Shown: piece by piece, positions 42,857 to 51,972 of the stretch
Position numbering within the stretch: the stretch's first letter is position 1
Layout: every line of letters begins with the position of its first letter
Source of the DNA: Curtobacterium sp. MCSS17_008
Lineage (GTDB): Bacteria; Actinomycetota; Actinomycetes; Actinomycetales; Microbacteriaceae
Direction of reading: 5' to 3'
DNA length: 64,000 bases
Assembly (NCBI RefSeq): GCF_003234185.1
Contig: NZ_QKSM01000008.1
Location: 1-64,000, forward strand
Made by a program: the position numbers and the translations under genes
The notes under the pieces: model-generated
Databases searched by the model: none
What the model saw: only the letters and a program-made list of their open reading frames with translations
What the model was told of the DNA's origin: nothing

Positions 42857-44383
42857 TCAGCGCATGACGACGGGCGCCGGCGCGTACGAGGTCACCGAGG
42901 TGCCGTTCGGATGCCTGAGGGTGACGCGCACGTGGTAGCGGCCGGTCGGCAGCGACCCGAGTGCGAACGGCACGGCGTTCGCGCCCTTCTCGACCGCTAC
43001 ACCCGATGCGATGGTGCGGTACCCGCTCGTCCCGGGTGCCCCCTTGCCGACGGCGACGGTGGCGGTGGTCCCGGACACCCAGCCCGCGTCGTGGAAGCGG
43101 ACCGTGGTCTTCCGCGTGTTCGACGCCGGGTCTGCCCGGAGGTGCACCGACTCCAGGTGCCACACGGCGGCGCCCGGGTCCTCGTTCGGGTCGAACCGGA
43201 GGGACGTGATGGTGCGCCCCTTCCACCCGAGCTCCGGTGCCAGTGCGTCCTCGTCGAGCGGGTCGGCCGCGGTCAGGTCGATCGAGACCTTCCCCGCGTT
43301 GCCGCCGGAGTACGTGACGATGTCGTTGCCGATCTGCGGCGTCCCACTGCCCGAAGCCGTCCAGATGAGCCGGGCGAGCTTGCCGCCGCCCGGAGCACCG
43401 GACAGGCTGTACGGCCCGTCGTAGGTCATCTCGAACTCGAGGCGGTGGTAGGTCGAGCCGGAGAACGGCTTCACCGGCAGGTGCAGTCGGGGGTCGTTCT
43501 GCGCCGGTCCGGCGTTCCGCCCGGTCATCCCGCGGGAGTCGTAGGCGAGGATCCGTGCGTTCTCCGTGCTGATCCCCCGCGCCCGGGCAGCCGACGTGAA
43601 CGTCCACGCCGAGCGGCCCTGCGCGACCTCGAGCGCGCGTCCTTCGGACGGGTTCGGCGAGTCGACGACCAACTGCGGTCGTCGCGAGATGGTGAAGCCG
43701 TCGTACTTGCCCGGCGGGAGGGCGGCGTGTGGTCGGGACGCGTCCGGCGCCGCGTGCAGCCGCATCCAGCTGAAGACGGCGGTCTTCCCGATGCCGGCGT
43801 CGCCGCCGGCGACCACGACGGGATCCACCCGGAACGACACGATCTTCGTCGACCTCCAGGGCACCTTGCCGAGCAGCGTCGAACTCTTGCGGAGGTCGAA
43901 GTCGTACGTGTGCTTGCCCGGGGTGACCGGGAAGGTGATGCCGCCGCCGCAGGCGGCAGACCGTTCGCGGCACGTGAACCAGTAGACGGCGCCGATGTGC
44001 CGGTCCAGGGGCTGGTCGAGGGAGAACGAGAGGTGCGTGTACTTCGTCGGGTCGACCGGCTTGGTCGCACCGTCACGGCCGTACGGGAGCGAGCCGGACA
44101 CCGTGCTGACGATGGAGACGCCGTCGCTCGGGGCGATCCGCACGCGGAGGCCGCCCGACGACACCTGGGCCTTCGACGCGACCTCGTCGGTGTTGACGTC
44201 GGCGGTGTTCGAGAAGTCCCACGGGTCGCCGTACACGTCGGTGGCGAAGTCCGGCGCCTCGGCCTCGAGCGTCGCGGCCGTCGCCGGCAACGGCGTGAGG
44301 AACGCACCCGCGAGGGCGGTCGCGAGCACCGCCACGACGAGCGGTCGCCCGGTACGCGGTCGCCTGATCCTGGATGAACGCAT
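42857..44383 (-). CDS. Secreted hypothetical protein, probable beta-sandwich modules
   Basis: A 508-residue exported protein I do not recognise. The signal peptide is clear: basic MRSSRIRRPRTGRP, hydrophobic LVVAVLATALAGAFLTPLPA, cut near ATAA at about residue 36. The mature part starts with DFATDVYGDPWDFSNTADVN, a phrase type seen in exported actinobacterial carbohydrate-related proteins. It contains repeated beta-rich segments (KYTHLSFSLDQPLDRH, TYHRLEFEMTYDGPYSLSG) resembling paired carbohydrate-binding-like sandwiches. The C-terminal ~70 residues (YHVRVTLRHPNGTSVTSYAP) look Ig-like. Only two nearby cysteines are present (FTCRERSAACGG). Longer starts lack a signal. No catalytic motif is evident. 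Confidence 0.75.
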   Translation of the reverse strand: MRSSRIRRPRTGRPLVVAVLATALAGAFLTPLPATAATLEAEAPDFATDVYGDPWDFSNTADVNTDEVASKAQVSSGGLRVRIAPSDGVSIVSTVSGSLPYGRDGATKPVDPTKYTHLSFSLDQPLDRHIGAVYWFTCRERSAACGGGITFPVTPGKHTYDFDLRKSSTLLGKVPWRSTKIVSFRVDPVVVAGGDAGIGKTAVFSWMRLHAAPDASRPHAALPPGKYDGFTISRRPQLVVDSPNPSEGRALEVAQGRSAWTFTSAARARGISTENARILAYDSRGMTGRNAGPAQNDPRLHLPVKPFSGSTYHRLEFEMTYDGPYSLSGAPGGGKLARLIWTASGSGTPQIGNDIVTYSGGNAGKVSIDLTAADPLDEDALAPELGWKGRTITSLRFDPNEDPGAAVWHLESVHLRADPASNTRKTTVRFHDAGWVSGTTATVAVGKGAPGTSGYRTIASGVAVEKGANAVPFALGSLPTGRYHVRVTLRHPNGTSVTSYAPAPVVMR

Positions 44384-44529
44384 TCGGACCCCTGTCCCGA
44401 TGCCGGCGGCATCGCCCTCGGTACCGACGGCGGTACGGCTCACCCCTGATCCGACCGACCGTCACCGGCCCCTCGCCGGTCAGCAGTACGGTACCCGCGA
44501 CCGACGACATCGGCGAGCAGGGGCGGACC

Positions 44530-45036
44530 TCAGGCGCGGAACCAGTCCTGCGCCCGGATGTCGCGCAGTGCACCACGGCGGGTGTCGGGGTCGAGTGTCA
44601 TGACGTACACGGTGCCGTCGAGGTGGTCGCACTCGTGCTGGAGCGCCTCGGCCATGAGTCCGGTGCCCTCGAGGACGACCTCTGCTCCGTCGACGTCGAC
44701 ACCCCGGACCTTCGCGTACGGGTAGCGGCGCGTCGGGTAGGCGAGACCCGGTACTGACAAGCAGCCCTCGTCCATGAGCTCGGGCTCGCCGGAGACCTCG
44801 ACGACCTCGGGGTTGAGCACGTAGCCGACCGAGCCGTCCACGTTGTAGGAGAACGCACGGAGACCGACGCCGATCTGCGGCGCGGCGACACCGGCGCGAC
44901 CGGGCTCCTCGACGGTGTCGATGAGGTCCTGCACGAGGTCGCGGATCCCCTGCGACCCGAGCGCTCCGGGCGCGATGGGGTCGGAGGGGGAACGGAGGAC
45001 GGGGTCGCCGAACAGGCGGATGGGACGGACGGTCAC
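44530..45036 (-). CDS. def: Peptide deformylase
   Basis: A 168-residue metalloenzyme removing the N-formyl group from nascent proteins. All three motifs are intact: [28 protein letters not shown] with the metal cysteine, and [15 protein letters not shown] with the two metal histidines and catalytic glutamate. The end is normal for actinobacterial type I/III deformylases. The start (GTG-like [14 protein letters not shown]) is one base from the pyc stop, so the two are co-transcribed. Confidence 0.96.
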   Translation of the reverse strand: MTVRPIRLFGDPVLRSPSDPIAPGALGSQGIRDLVQDLIDTVEEPGRAGVAAPQIGVGLRAFSYNVDGSVGYVLNPEVVEVSGEPELMDEGCLSVPGLAYPTRRYPYAKVRGVDVDGAEVVLEGTGLMAEALQHECDHLDGTVYVMTLDPDTRRGALRDIRAQDWFRA

Positions 45037-45037
45037 G

Positions 45038-48000
45038 TTACTGCAGCACCACCAGGAGGTCGCCGGCGTCCACCTGCTGGGTCGCCGGGATCGCGAGACG
45101 GCCGACGGTGCCCGCCACGGGCGCCGTGATGGCCGCTTCCATCTTCATCGCCTCGATGCTCGCCACGGCCTGACCGGCCTCGACGACGTCACCGACGGCG
45201 ACCTTGAGCGTCACGACACCGGAGAACGGTGCCGCGACGTGTCTCGGGTCGGACGGGTCCGCCTGCTCGGCGGCCTTCGTCTCGACCTCGACCGAACGGT
45301 CGCGCACGGTGACCGGGCGGAGCTGCCCGTTCAGCGTCGTCATGACCGTCCGCATGCCCCGCTCGTCGACCTCGCCGATCGCTTCGAGTCCGACGAGCAG
45401 GTTCACTCCCCTGCCGAGGGGCACCACGTGCTCCTGGCCCGGGAGGAGACCGTAGAGGTAGTCGACCGTCGGCACGACCGACAGGTCCCCGTACTGTTCA
45501 CGGACCTGCTCGAACCGTCGGGTCGGCTGGGGGAAGAGCAGGCGGTTGAGCGCCCGCTGCCGCTCGCGACCGGCGGTCGCCAGCGCACTCCGCTCGGCCT
45601 CGGGCACCGGGGTGAGGGCGAGGTGCACCTCGCGACCCTCGAGGACCTTGGAGCGGAACGGCTCCGGCCACCCGCCCGGCAGGTCGCCGAGCTCGCCCGC
45701 CATGAAGCCGACGACCGAGTCAGGGATGTCGTACCGCTGCGGGTTCTGCTCGAAGTCCTCCGGGTCGGCGCCGACCGCGGCGAGCTGGAGCGCGAGGTCG
45801 CCGACGACCTTCGAGGACGGCGTGACCTTGGTCGGTCGGCCGAGGATCCGGTTCGCGGCGGCGTACCAGTCCTCCACCTGCTCGAACCGGTCGCCGAGGC
45901 CGAGGGCGATCGCCTGCTGACGGAGGTTGGACAGCTGGCCGCCGGGGATCTCGTGCTGGTACACACGGCCGGTCGGACCGGGCAGGCCGGACTCGAACGG
46001 GGCGTACGCGCGTCGGACCGCCTCCCAGTAGGGCTCGAGGGCGCCGACCGCGGCGAGGTCGAGCCCGGTGTCCCGCTCGGTGTGCGCGAGGGCGGCGACC
46101 AGGGCGGACATGCTCGGCTGGCTCGTCGTCCCCGCCATCGGCGCCGCGGCGACGTCCACGGCGTCGGCGCCGGCCCGCGCCGCCGCCAGGAGGGTCGCGA
46201 GCTGCCCGCCGGCGGTGTCGTGGGTGTGGACGTGCACGGGCTGGTCGAAGCGATCGCGCAGCGCGCCGACCAGCTTCTCCGCCGCACCCGCCCGGAGGAG
46301 CCCGGCCATGTCCTTGATGCCGATGACGTGCGCGCCGGCCTCGACCATCTGCTCGGCGAGGCGCAGGTAGTAGTCGAGCGTGTAGAGGTCCTCGGCGGGG
46401 TCGAGGAGGTCGCCGGAGTAGCAGAGCGCCGCTTCGGCGACCGCCGTGTCGGTGGCGAGCACGGCCTCCAGGGCTGGTCGCAACGCCCGGACGTCGTTCA
46501 GCGCGTCGAACACGCGGAAGACGTCGACGCCGCTGGCGGCGGCCTCCGCGACGAAGGCGTCGGTGACCTCGGTCGGGTACGGGGTGTACCCGACCGTGTT
46601 GCGGCCGCGCAGGAGCATCTGGACCGGGATGTTCGGGATCGCCTCGCGCAGGGCGGCCAGGCGCTCCCAGGGGTCCTCACCGAGGAAGCGGAGCGCGACG
46701 TCGTAGGTGGCGCCGCCCCAGGCCTCGACGCTGAGCAGCTGTGGGGTCAACCGGGCGACGTGCGGGGCGACCGCGACCAGGTCCTTCGTCCGGACGCGGG
46801 TGGCCAGGAGCGACTGGTGGGCGTCGCGCATCGTCGTCTCGGTCACGGCGAGTGCGGTCTGCGCGCGGAGTGCCCGTGCCCACTCGGCCGGACCGACCCG
46901 GCGCAGCAGGTCGCGCTGGCCGGTCGGCGGCGGCGTGGACAGGTCGACGTCCGGCAGCTTCTCGCTCGGCTCGACGGTCTGGGGGCGACGCTCGCCGTTC
47001 GGCTTGTTCACCGTGACGTCGGCGAGCCAGCCGAGCACCTTCGTGCCGCGGTCCTTCGACACGTGTCCATCGAACAGCTGTGGGCGCTCCTCGATGAACT
47101 TCGTCGAGACGTCGCCCCGCGCGAAGTCCGGGTCGTCGAGCACGGCCTGCAGGAACGGGATGTTCGTGCTCACGCCGCGGATGCGGAACTCGGCGAGGGC
47201 GCGCTTCGCCCGGGCCACCGCGGCCGGGAAGTCGCGACCGCGGCACGTCATCTTCGCGAGCATCGAGTCGAAGTGCGGGCTGATCTGCGCACCGGTCGCG
47301 ACCGTCCCGCCGTCGAGGCGCACGCCCGCGCCGCCGGGGCTGCGGTAGGTCGTGATGCGACCGGTGTCCGGGCGGAACCCCTGGGACGGGTCCTCGGTCG
47401 TGATGCGGGTCTGCAGGGCGGCGCCGTGCACGCGGACGGTGTCCTGCGACAGACCGAGGTCGGCGAGGGTCTCCCCCGCCGCGATGCGCATCTGGGACTG
47501 CACGAGGTCGACGTCCGTGACCTCTTCCGTCACGGTGTGCTCGACCTGGATGCGCGGGTTCATCTCGATGAACACGTGCTGACCGGCGCGCTCGCCCTCG
47601 GTGTCGAGCAGGAACTCGACGGTACCGGCGTTGACGTAGCCGATCGACCGGGCGAAGGCGACGGCGTCGCGGTGCAGCGCCGCGGCGATCGACGGGTCGA
47701 GGTCCGGCGCGGGCGCGATCTCGACGACCTTCTGGTTGCGGCGCTGGACGGAGCAGTCACGCTCGAACAGGTGGATCGTGCCGTCCTCGCCGCCCGTGGC
47801 GTCCGCGAGGACCTGCACCTCGATGTGGCGCGGACGGATGACGGCCTGCTCGAGGAATATCGTCGGGTCGCCGAAGGCGCTGTCGGCCTCGCGCATGGCG
47901 GCCTCGAGCGCGGGGCGGAGCTCGTCCTTCGTCTCGACCCGGCGCATGCCACGGCCGCCACCGCCGGCGACGGCCTTCGCGAAGACCGGGAAGCCGATCG

Positions 48001-48448
48001 CGTCCGCGCCCGCCAGGAGCTCGTCGACGTCGCGGCTCGCCGGGGTGCTGGCCAGCACCGGCACGCCGGCGGCGATCGCGTGCTCCTTCGCCGTGACCTT
48101 GTTCCCCGCCATCTCGAGCACGTGCTCGCCGGGGCCGATGAAGGTGATGCCCGCCGCAGCGGCCGCTGCCGCGAGCTCCGGGTTCTCGGACAGGAAGCCG
48201 TATCCCGGGTAGATTGCGTCGGCCCCCGACTCGCGGGCGACGCGGATGATCTCGGAGACGTCCAGGTACGCCCGGACCGGGTGACCGCGCTCGCCGATCA
48301 CGTAGGCCTCGTCGGCCTTGAGACGGTGCAGTGACCCGCGGTCCTCGTACGGGTACACGGCGACCGTGCGTGCCCCCAGCTCGTAGGCGGCACGGAACGC
48401 GCGGATGGCGATCTCGCCACGGTTCGCCACGAGGATCTTGCTGAACAC
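45038..48448 (-). CDS. pyc: Pyruvate carboxylase
   Basis: A 1136-residue biotin enzyme replenishing oxaloacetate. Domain order: biotin carboxylase ([52 protein letters not shown]) to about residue 450, carboxyltransferase ([40 protein letters not shown]) about 530-800, the allosteric/PC linker, and the C-terminal biotinyl domain with the biotin lysine in [17 protein letters not shown]. All are full-length on one chain. The GTG start has AAAGGGA upstream. It diverges from the parA-like gene. Confidence 0.97.
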   Translation of the reverse strand: MFSKILVANRGEIAIRAFRAAYELGARTVAVYPYEDRGSLHRLKADEAYVIGERGHPVRAYLDVSEIIRVARESGADAIYPGYGFLSENPELAAAAAAAGITFIGPGEHVLEMAGNKVTAKEHAIAAGVPVLASTPASRDVDELLAGADAIGFPVFAKAVAGGGGRGMRRVETKDELRPALEAAMREADSAFGDPTIFLEQAVIRPRHIEVQVLADATGGEDGTIHLFERDCSVQRRNQKVVEIAPAPDLDPSIAAALHRDAVAFARSIGYVNAGTVEFLLDTEGERAGQHVFIEMNPRIQVEHTVTEEVTDVDLVQSQMRIAAGETLADLGLSQDTVRVHGAALQTRITTEDPSQGFRPDTGRITTYRSPGGAGVRLDGGTVATGAQISPHFDSMLAKMTCRGRDFPAAVARAKRALAEFRIRGVSTNIPFLQAVLDDPDFARGDVSTKFIEERPQLFDGHVSKDRGTKVLGWLADVTVNKPNGERRPQTVEPSEKLPDVDLSTPPPTGQRDLLRRVGPAEWARALRAQTALAVTETTMRDAHQSLLATRVRTKDLVAVAPHVARLTPQLLSVEAWGGATYDVALRFLGEDPWERLAALREAIPNIPVQMLLRGRNTVGYTPYPTEVTDAFVAEAAASGVDVFRVFDALNDVRALRPALEAVLATDTAVAEAALCYSGDLLDPAEDLYTLDYYLRLAEQMVEAGAHVIGIKDMAGLLRAGAAEKLVGALRDRFDQPVHVHTHDTAGGQLATLLAAARAGADAVDVAAAPMAGTTSQPSMSALVAALAHTERDTGLDLAAVGALEPYWEAVRRAYAPFESGLPGPTGRVYQHEIPGGQLSNLRQQAIALGLGDRFEQVEDWYAAANRILGRPTKVTPSSKVVGDLALQLAAVGADPEDFEQNPQRYDIPDSVVGFMAGELGDLPGGWPEPFRSKVLEGREVHLALTPVPEAERSALATAGRERQRALNRLLFPQPTRRFEQVREQYGDLSVVPTVDYLYGLLPGQEHVVPLGRGVNLLVGLEAIGEVDERGMRTVMTTLNGQLRPVTVRDRSVEVETKAAEQADPSDPRHVAAPFSGVVTLKVAVGDVVEAGQAVASIEAMKMEAAITAPVAGTVGRLAIPATQQVDAGDLLVVLQ

Positions 48449-48494
48449 GACGTCCCTTTCAGCCCGGGTTGAGGTGTCACAACCCTACTGGCGG

Positions 48495-48508
48495 TAACGT
48501 GGCTCACC
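48495..48508 (+). promoter_or_regulatory. -10 element of a probable leaderless transcript (ParA-family gene)
   Basis: TAACGT at 48495-48500 ends 8 bases before the GTG start at 48509. No Shine-Dalgarno sequence is present in the interval, so a leaderless mRNA is likely. Confidence 0.55.
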
Positions 48509-49321
48509 GTGCATGTACTCAGCGTGAGCTCCCTCAAGGGTGGTGTCGGCAAGACGACGGTGACGCTCGGCCTGACTTCGGCTGCGTTCGCCAAGGGACT
48601 GCGCACGCTGGTGGTGGACCTCGACCCGCAGTCCGACGTCTCCACGGGCCTCGACATCGACATCTCCGGCCACCTCAACGTCGCCGACGTCCTCGAGAAC
48701 CCCAAGGAGAAGATCGTCCGACAGGCGATCGCCCCGTCCGGGTGGACGAAGGGCTCCCAGGGCAAGGTCGACGTGCTCGTCGGCTCCCCCTCGGCCATCA
48801 ACTTCGACGGGCCGCACCCCTCCATCCGCGACATCTGGAAGCTGGAGGAGGCGCTGGCGAACGTCGAGCAGGACTACGAGCTGGTCCTCATCGACTGCGC
48901 TCCCTCGCTCAACGCCCTCACCCGCACCGCCTGGGCGGCCTCGGACCGCGTGACGGTCGTCACCGAGCCGGGACTGTTCTCCGTGGCCGCCGCCGACCGC
49001 GCCCTCCGCGCGATCGAGGAGATCCGCCGAGGGCTCTCGCCCCGCCTGCAGCCGCTCGGCATCATCGTGAACCGCGCCCGCGTGCAGTCGCTCGAGCACC
49101 AGTTCCGCATCAAGGAGCTCCGCGACATGTTCGGGCCGCTCGTGCTGTCGCCGCAGCTGCCGGAGCGCACCTCGCTGCAGCAGGCGCAGGGTGCCGCGAA
49201 GCCGCTGCACGTCTGGCCGGGTGAGTCGGCGCAGGAGATGGCGCGGAACTTCGACCAGTTGCTCGAGCGCATCATGCGGACGGGCAAGATCGGTCCGTAC
49301 GCCGAGGGCGGGGCCGCGTAG
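48509..49321 (+). CDS. ParA-family ATPase (orphan)
   Basis: A 270-residue deviant-Walker ATPase of the ParA/Soj family. The N-terminal P-loop is VSSLKGGVGKTTVTLGLTSA, the switch region LVVDLDPQSDVSTGLDIDIS, and Walker B LVLIDCAPSLNALTR. No N-terminal helix-turn-helix is present, so it is a small (type Ib-like) form. No parB or parS site was noticed nearby, and chromosomal parAB normally sits near the origin. This copy is therefore an orphan, possibly positioning another cargo. It is convergent with the mcdR-like gene. Confidence 0.9.
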   Translation: MHVLSVSSLKGGVGKTTVTLGLTSAAFAKGLRTLVVDLDPQSDVSTGLDIDISGHLNVADVLENPKEKIVRQAIAPSGWTKGSQGKVDVLVGSPSAINFDGPHPSIRDIWKLEEALANVEQDYELVLIDCAPSLNALTRTAWAASDRVTVVTEPGLFSVAAADRALRAIEEIRRGLSPRLQPLGIIVNRARVQSLEHQFRIKELRDMFGPLVLSPQLPERTSLQQAQGAAKPLHVWPGESAQEMARNFDQLLERIMRTGKIGPYAEGGAA

Positions 49322-49392
49322 GGCGACCGCCGAGGTCCGCGGCTCGCGGGGCGCGAAGCGCGGTCGGTCGGTCGGTCGCGCTGCGGTCGCGT

Positions 49393-49512
49393 TGCGGTCG
49401 CACGACTCGCCGCTCACATCCGCTGCGGTCGCACGACTCGCCGTCGGGACGTCCCGATGGCGGCACTTCGTGCGACCTGAACGGCACGCGGGCGGCGCGT
49501 CGTGCGACCTGG
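49393..49512. repeat. TCGCACGAC-core repeats: two direct and two inverted copies
   Basis: GGTCGCACGACTCGCCGCTC at about 49393 and GGTCGCACGACTCGCCGTCG at about 49425 are followed by reverse-complement copies CACTTCGTGCGACCTGA near 49465 and GCGTCGTGCGACCTGG near 49497. This forms a nested inverted structure between the convergent ParA-family and mcdR-like genes. It belongs to the same dispersed family as 36887-37060. Confidence 0.75.
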
Positions 49513-49552
49513 CCGTCACAGCCGGTGGACCCGACCACGGCACCGACGACCG

Positions 49553-49632
49553 CGAGCAGCGCCACATCGCAGGCCCCGAGCAGCGCGCCAGCACAGGCCA
49601 CGAGCAGCGCGACAGCGCAGGCCACGAGCAGA
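49553..49632. repeat. 24-bp tandem repeat, about 3.3 copies
   Basis: CGAGCAGC recurs at 49553, 49577, 49601 and 49625 at an exact 24-bp period, with intervening sequence of the form GCGCGACAGCGCAGGCCA. On the minus strand the array reads as a hydrophobic octapeptide repeat of the LLVACAVA type, but no convincing gene contains it. It lies in the 399-bp gap 49322-49720, which otherwise holds only the dispersed repeats. Confidence 0.75.
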
Positions 49633-49720
49633 ACGGCTCCCCCACCACGGGCGGGCACGACCAGCCGGACTGCACGTCACCGCACCGCGCGCAGCACCTC
49701 CAGCGGCAGCAGCAGCAGCG

Positions 49721-50281
49721 TCAGGAAGCGCGGGTGGCCCGGCGGGCTGCGAGCTCGTCGGCCGGGTCGGCCGCGGGAGTGGCGTCGAGCTCGACGAGGG
49801 AGCTCTCGACCTCGCGCAGGACCTTGCCCACGGCGATGCCGAAGACGCCCTGGCCGCGCGACACCAGGTCGATGACCTCGTCGTCGGAGGTGCAGAGGTA
49901 GACCGAAGCACCATCGGACATGAGGGTCGTCTGGGCGAGGTCGGACACCCCGGACTCGCGGAGCTGGTTCACGGCGGTGCGGATCTGCTGCAGCGAGATG
50001 CCGGTGTCGAGGAGTCGCTTGACGAGCTTGAGGACGAGGATGTCTCGGAACCCGTACAGGCGCTGCGACCCAGAGCCGGCGGCACCGCGGATCGTCGGCT
50101 GCACGAGCTCGGTGCGGGCCCAGTAGTCGAGCTGGCGGTAAGAGATCCCGGCGGCCCGTGCGGCGACGGTGCCGCGGTACCCGTTCTGCTCGTCGTGCTC
50201 CGGGAGGCCGTCGGTGAAGAGCAGACCGAGGTCGTACCGGGTCATCTCGGACTCGGTACCGGGGGTGTCAGTCCCACTCAT
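49721..50281 (-). CDS. MerR-family regulator (Rv1830/McdR-like)
   Basis: A 186-residue MerR-type DNA-binding protein. The winged HTH is RGTVAARAAGISYRQLDYWA with TELVQPTIRGAAGSGSQRLY and GFRDILVLKLVKRLLDTGIS. The C-terminal part (SVYLCTSDDEVIDLVSRGQG VFGIAVGKVLREVE) matches the Rv1830-like type found beside garA. ATG 50281 has GAAGG at 7-nt spacing; an ATG two codons upstream is too close to it. A TCAAC-N5-GTTGA motif lies 41-55 bp upstream. Its neighbours are ftsR and garA, as in mycobacteria and corynebacteria. Confidence 0.9.
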   Translation of the reverse strand: MSGTDTPGTESEMTRYDLGLLFTDGLPEHDEQNGYRGTVAARAAGISYRQLDYWARTELVQPTIRGAAGSGSQRLYGFRDILVLKLVKRLLDTGISLQQIRTAVNQLRESGVSDLAQTTLMSDGASVYLCTSDDEVIDLVSRGQGVFGIAVGKVLREVESSLVELDATPAADPADELAARRATRAS

Positions 50282-50321
50282 GTGCATGCCTTCCACGACG
50301 TTCGAGCTCCCACCCGAAGGT

Positions 50322-50336
50322 TCAACGACGGGTTGA
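50322..50336 (-). promoter_or_regulatory. TCAAC-N5-GTTGA motif upstream of the mcdR-like gene
   Basis: TCAACGACGGGTTGA is a perfect inverted repeat (5-bp arms, 5-bp spacer). A 15-mer of matching form, TCAACCTCTACTTGA, occurs upstream of ftsZ at 15712-15726. It is a candidate site for one of the two MerR regulators encoded here, most simply FtsR; this is inference. Confidence 0.45.
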
Positions 50337-50480
50337 GAGTTGTTCCGAGGTCCACGGTAGCGACTCGGGCGCTCCGTACGCGGCACATCCGTCCCGGCGC
50401 GTCCGGCGTGTCGAGGATACGCCCCGACCGCCGACGATCGACAGGGCAGTGCTGCACTGTGGACGGCCGCAGGACACCGG

Positions 50481-51185
50481 TCATGCGTCGAGGCGACCGA
50501 TGGCGGCGCGGACCAGGTTGGTGCGCACGACCTCGAGGTGGCCGGCGATCTCCCGCGCAAGTTCCGTCGCCTTGGCACGCGACGTGGCGTCCCCACGGCG
50601 CGACACCGGCATCAGGGCCGACTCGATGAGCCCGACCTCGCGCTCGACCACGCCACGCATCGTGCGCAGGTGGCGCGGCTCGATCCCGGTCCGCTGCAGT
50701 TCGACGAGCGCCTTCAGCACGGCCACCGCGTCGTCGCCGTAGGTGTCGGTAGCGGGCAGCAGTGATGCGGAGACGGCGTCGGAGAGCAGCATCGGGCTCG
50801 CGCCGGCGGCACGGATCGTCTCGTCGCGGGTGTACCGGCGCTCGCGTCCGAGGATCGACGGCCTGGGCGCGTCGCCGCCGCCGGGCAGGACGGGCTCGCG
50901 ACCGGCGTCGAGGTCGGCCAGGTAGTCCTTGATGACCTTCAGTGGCAGGTAGTGGTCTCGCTGCAGCCCGAGGACGATCCGGAGGCGCTCGACGTCTGCC
51001 GCCGAGAACTTCCGGTAGCCACTGGCGGTGCGGATCGGCGTGACGAGTTCACGCTCCTCGAGGAACCGCAACTTCGAGCTGGACAGGTCCGGGAACTCAG
51101 GCTTCAACCGGGCGAGGACCTGCCCGATGGTGAGCAGGTCCGGGACCGCGGACCCTGAGCGGGCCGCGGCGGACCGTGCGCCCAC
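50481..51185 (-). CDS. ftsR: MerR-family regulator FtsR (Rv1828-like)
   Basis: A 234-residue MerR-type regulator. The HTH region is LLTIGQVLARLKPEFPDLSS, then SKLRFLEERELVTPIRTASG and YRKFSAADVERLRIVLGLQR. The long alpha-helical C-terminal part is typical of Rv1828/Cg1631. In Corynebacterium glutamicum Cg1631 (FtsR) activates ftsZ, so a division role is plausible here. The GTG start shares one base with the garA stop (TAGTG), showing tight coupling with garA. A 199-bp gap separates it from the mcdR-like gene; the bifunctional-nuclease gene that lies there in mycobacteria is absent. Confidence 0.9.
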   Translation of the reverse strand: MGARSAAARSGSAVPDLLTIGQVLARLKPEFPDLSSSKLRFLEERELVTPIRTASGYRKFSAADVERLRIVLGLQRDHYLPLKVIKDYLADLDAGREPVLPGGGDAPRPSILGRERRYTRDETIRAAGASPMLLSDAVSASLLPATDTYGDDAVAVLKALVELQRTGIEPRHLRTMRGVVEREVGLIESALMPVSRRGDATSRAKATELAREIAGHLEVVRTNLVRAAIGRLDA

Positions 51186-51664
51186 TACGCGTTCGCCAGG
51201 CGCGCCAGGTCGACCCGGGAGGCGTAGAAGGTGAGCCGGAACTTGCCGACCTGGACCTCGGCTCCGTCGGTGAGCAACGCTTCGTCGATGCGGACACCGT
51301 CGAAGTACGTGCCGTTCAGCGACCCGTTGTCCTTCACGCTGAAGGCCGTGCCGTGCCGGAGGAACTCGGCGTGCTTCCGCGAGACCGTCACGTCATCGAG
51401 GAAGATCTCCGCGTCAGGGTGCCGACCGGCCGTCGTGACGTCGGAGTCCAGGAGGAACCGCGCACCGACGTTGGGGCCACGCCGGACCACGAGCAACGCC
51501 GACCCTGAGGGCAGGGCGTTGATCGCCTCGCGCTCCTCGGTCGAGACACCGGACTCGGCCGTGAGGGCCGCTCCCATGTCCATGCTGAAGGTCAGGGTGG
51601 TGTCGACCAGCCGCTGTTCCGGGGTCTTCTGACCGCCCGACTGCGGGACCACTGGCTCTGGCAT
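51185..51664 (-). CDS. garA: FHA-domain protein GarA/OdhI-like
   Basis: A 159-residue metabolic regulator. The N-terminus carries the conserved phospho-threonine region (RLVDTTLTFSMDM, equivalent to the ETT motif phosphorylated by PknB/PknG in mycobacteria). The FHA domain covers about residues 60-150 (GRHPDAEIFLDDVTVSRKHA, NGSLNGTYFDGVRI). In related species the unphosphorylated protein inhibits 2-oxoglutarate dehydrogenase, and phosphorylation relieves this by self-binding. ATG has GGAGGAGG upstream. The PASTA kinase in this window is a plausible partner. Confidence 0.93.
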   Translation of the reverse strand: MPEPVVPQSGGQKTPEQRLVDTTLTFSMDMGAALTAESGVSTEEREAINALPSGSALLVVRRGPNVGARFLLDSDVTTAGRHPDAEIFLDDVTVSRKHAEFLRHGTAFSVKDNGSLNGTYFDGVRIDEALLTDGAEVQVGKFRLTFYASRVDLARLANA

Positions 51665-51972
51665 CGTGGACCTCCTCCTCTTGGCGCACCAGCGTATCGG
51701 AAACGGGTGACCGTGCGGGAGCCCCGAACGGGGCTGGGGAGAAGTCAGGAGCACGCGCACAGCGAACGCACCGGCTGGACCCGGCCGACCAGCAGGACGG
51801 ACGCGGCGGGCGCCCACCGCGCCTCCAGGCCGGAGGACGCGGCGGCAGCAGCCGTGCGTGCGCCACCGACGTTGCCGTGTCGGTGCGGCGGCAGCAGCCG
51901 TGCGCGCCGCCCCGACGCAGCCGTACCGACCTGGCGGAGGCAACCGCGCGGCCCAGCACCGCGCCGTCGGAC
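51665..51972. other. Intergenic region between garA and the FecCD permeases
   Basis: This 308-bp gap contains the garA promoter region, a hairpin-like GCGCCTCC/GGAGGACGC pair near 51819-51840, and two identical 20-bp direct repeats (GCGGCGGCAGCAGCCGTGCG) at 51839-51858 and 51885-51904, 46 bp apart. No credible coding sequence is seen. Confidence 0.5.

Noticed and set aside
44915..48334. A 1139-codon open frame on the plus strand opposite pyc
   Set aside because: It is exactly antisense to pyruvate carboxylase, whose domains and biotin site are complete; the plus-strand product has no recognisable domain.
49272..49658. A minus-strand 128-codon membrane protein containing LLVACAVA repeats
   Set aside because: The hydrophobic part is the reading of a 24-bp tandem repeat and the rest is translation of dispersed intergenic repeats; there is no family support or clear ribosome site.
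51718..51736. A terminator hairpin around AGCCCCGAACGGGGCT
   Set aside because: It lies upstream, not downstream, of garA; the 7-bp arms leave only a 2-nt loop; and the context does not need a terminator there.
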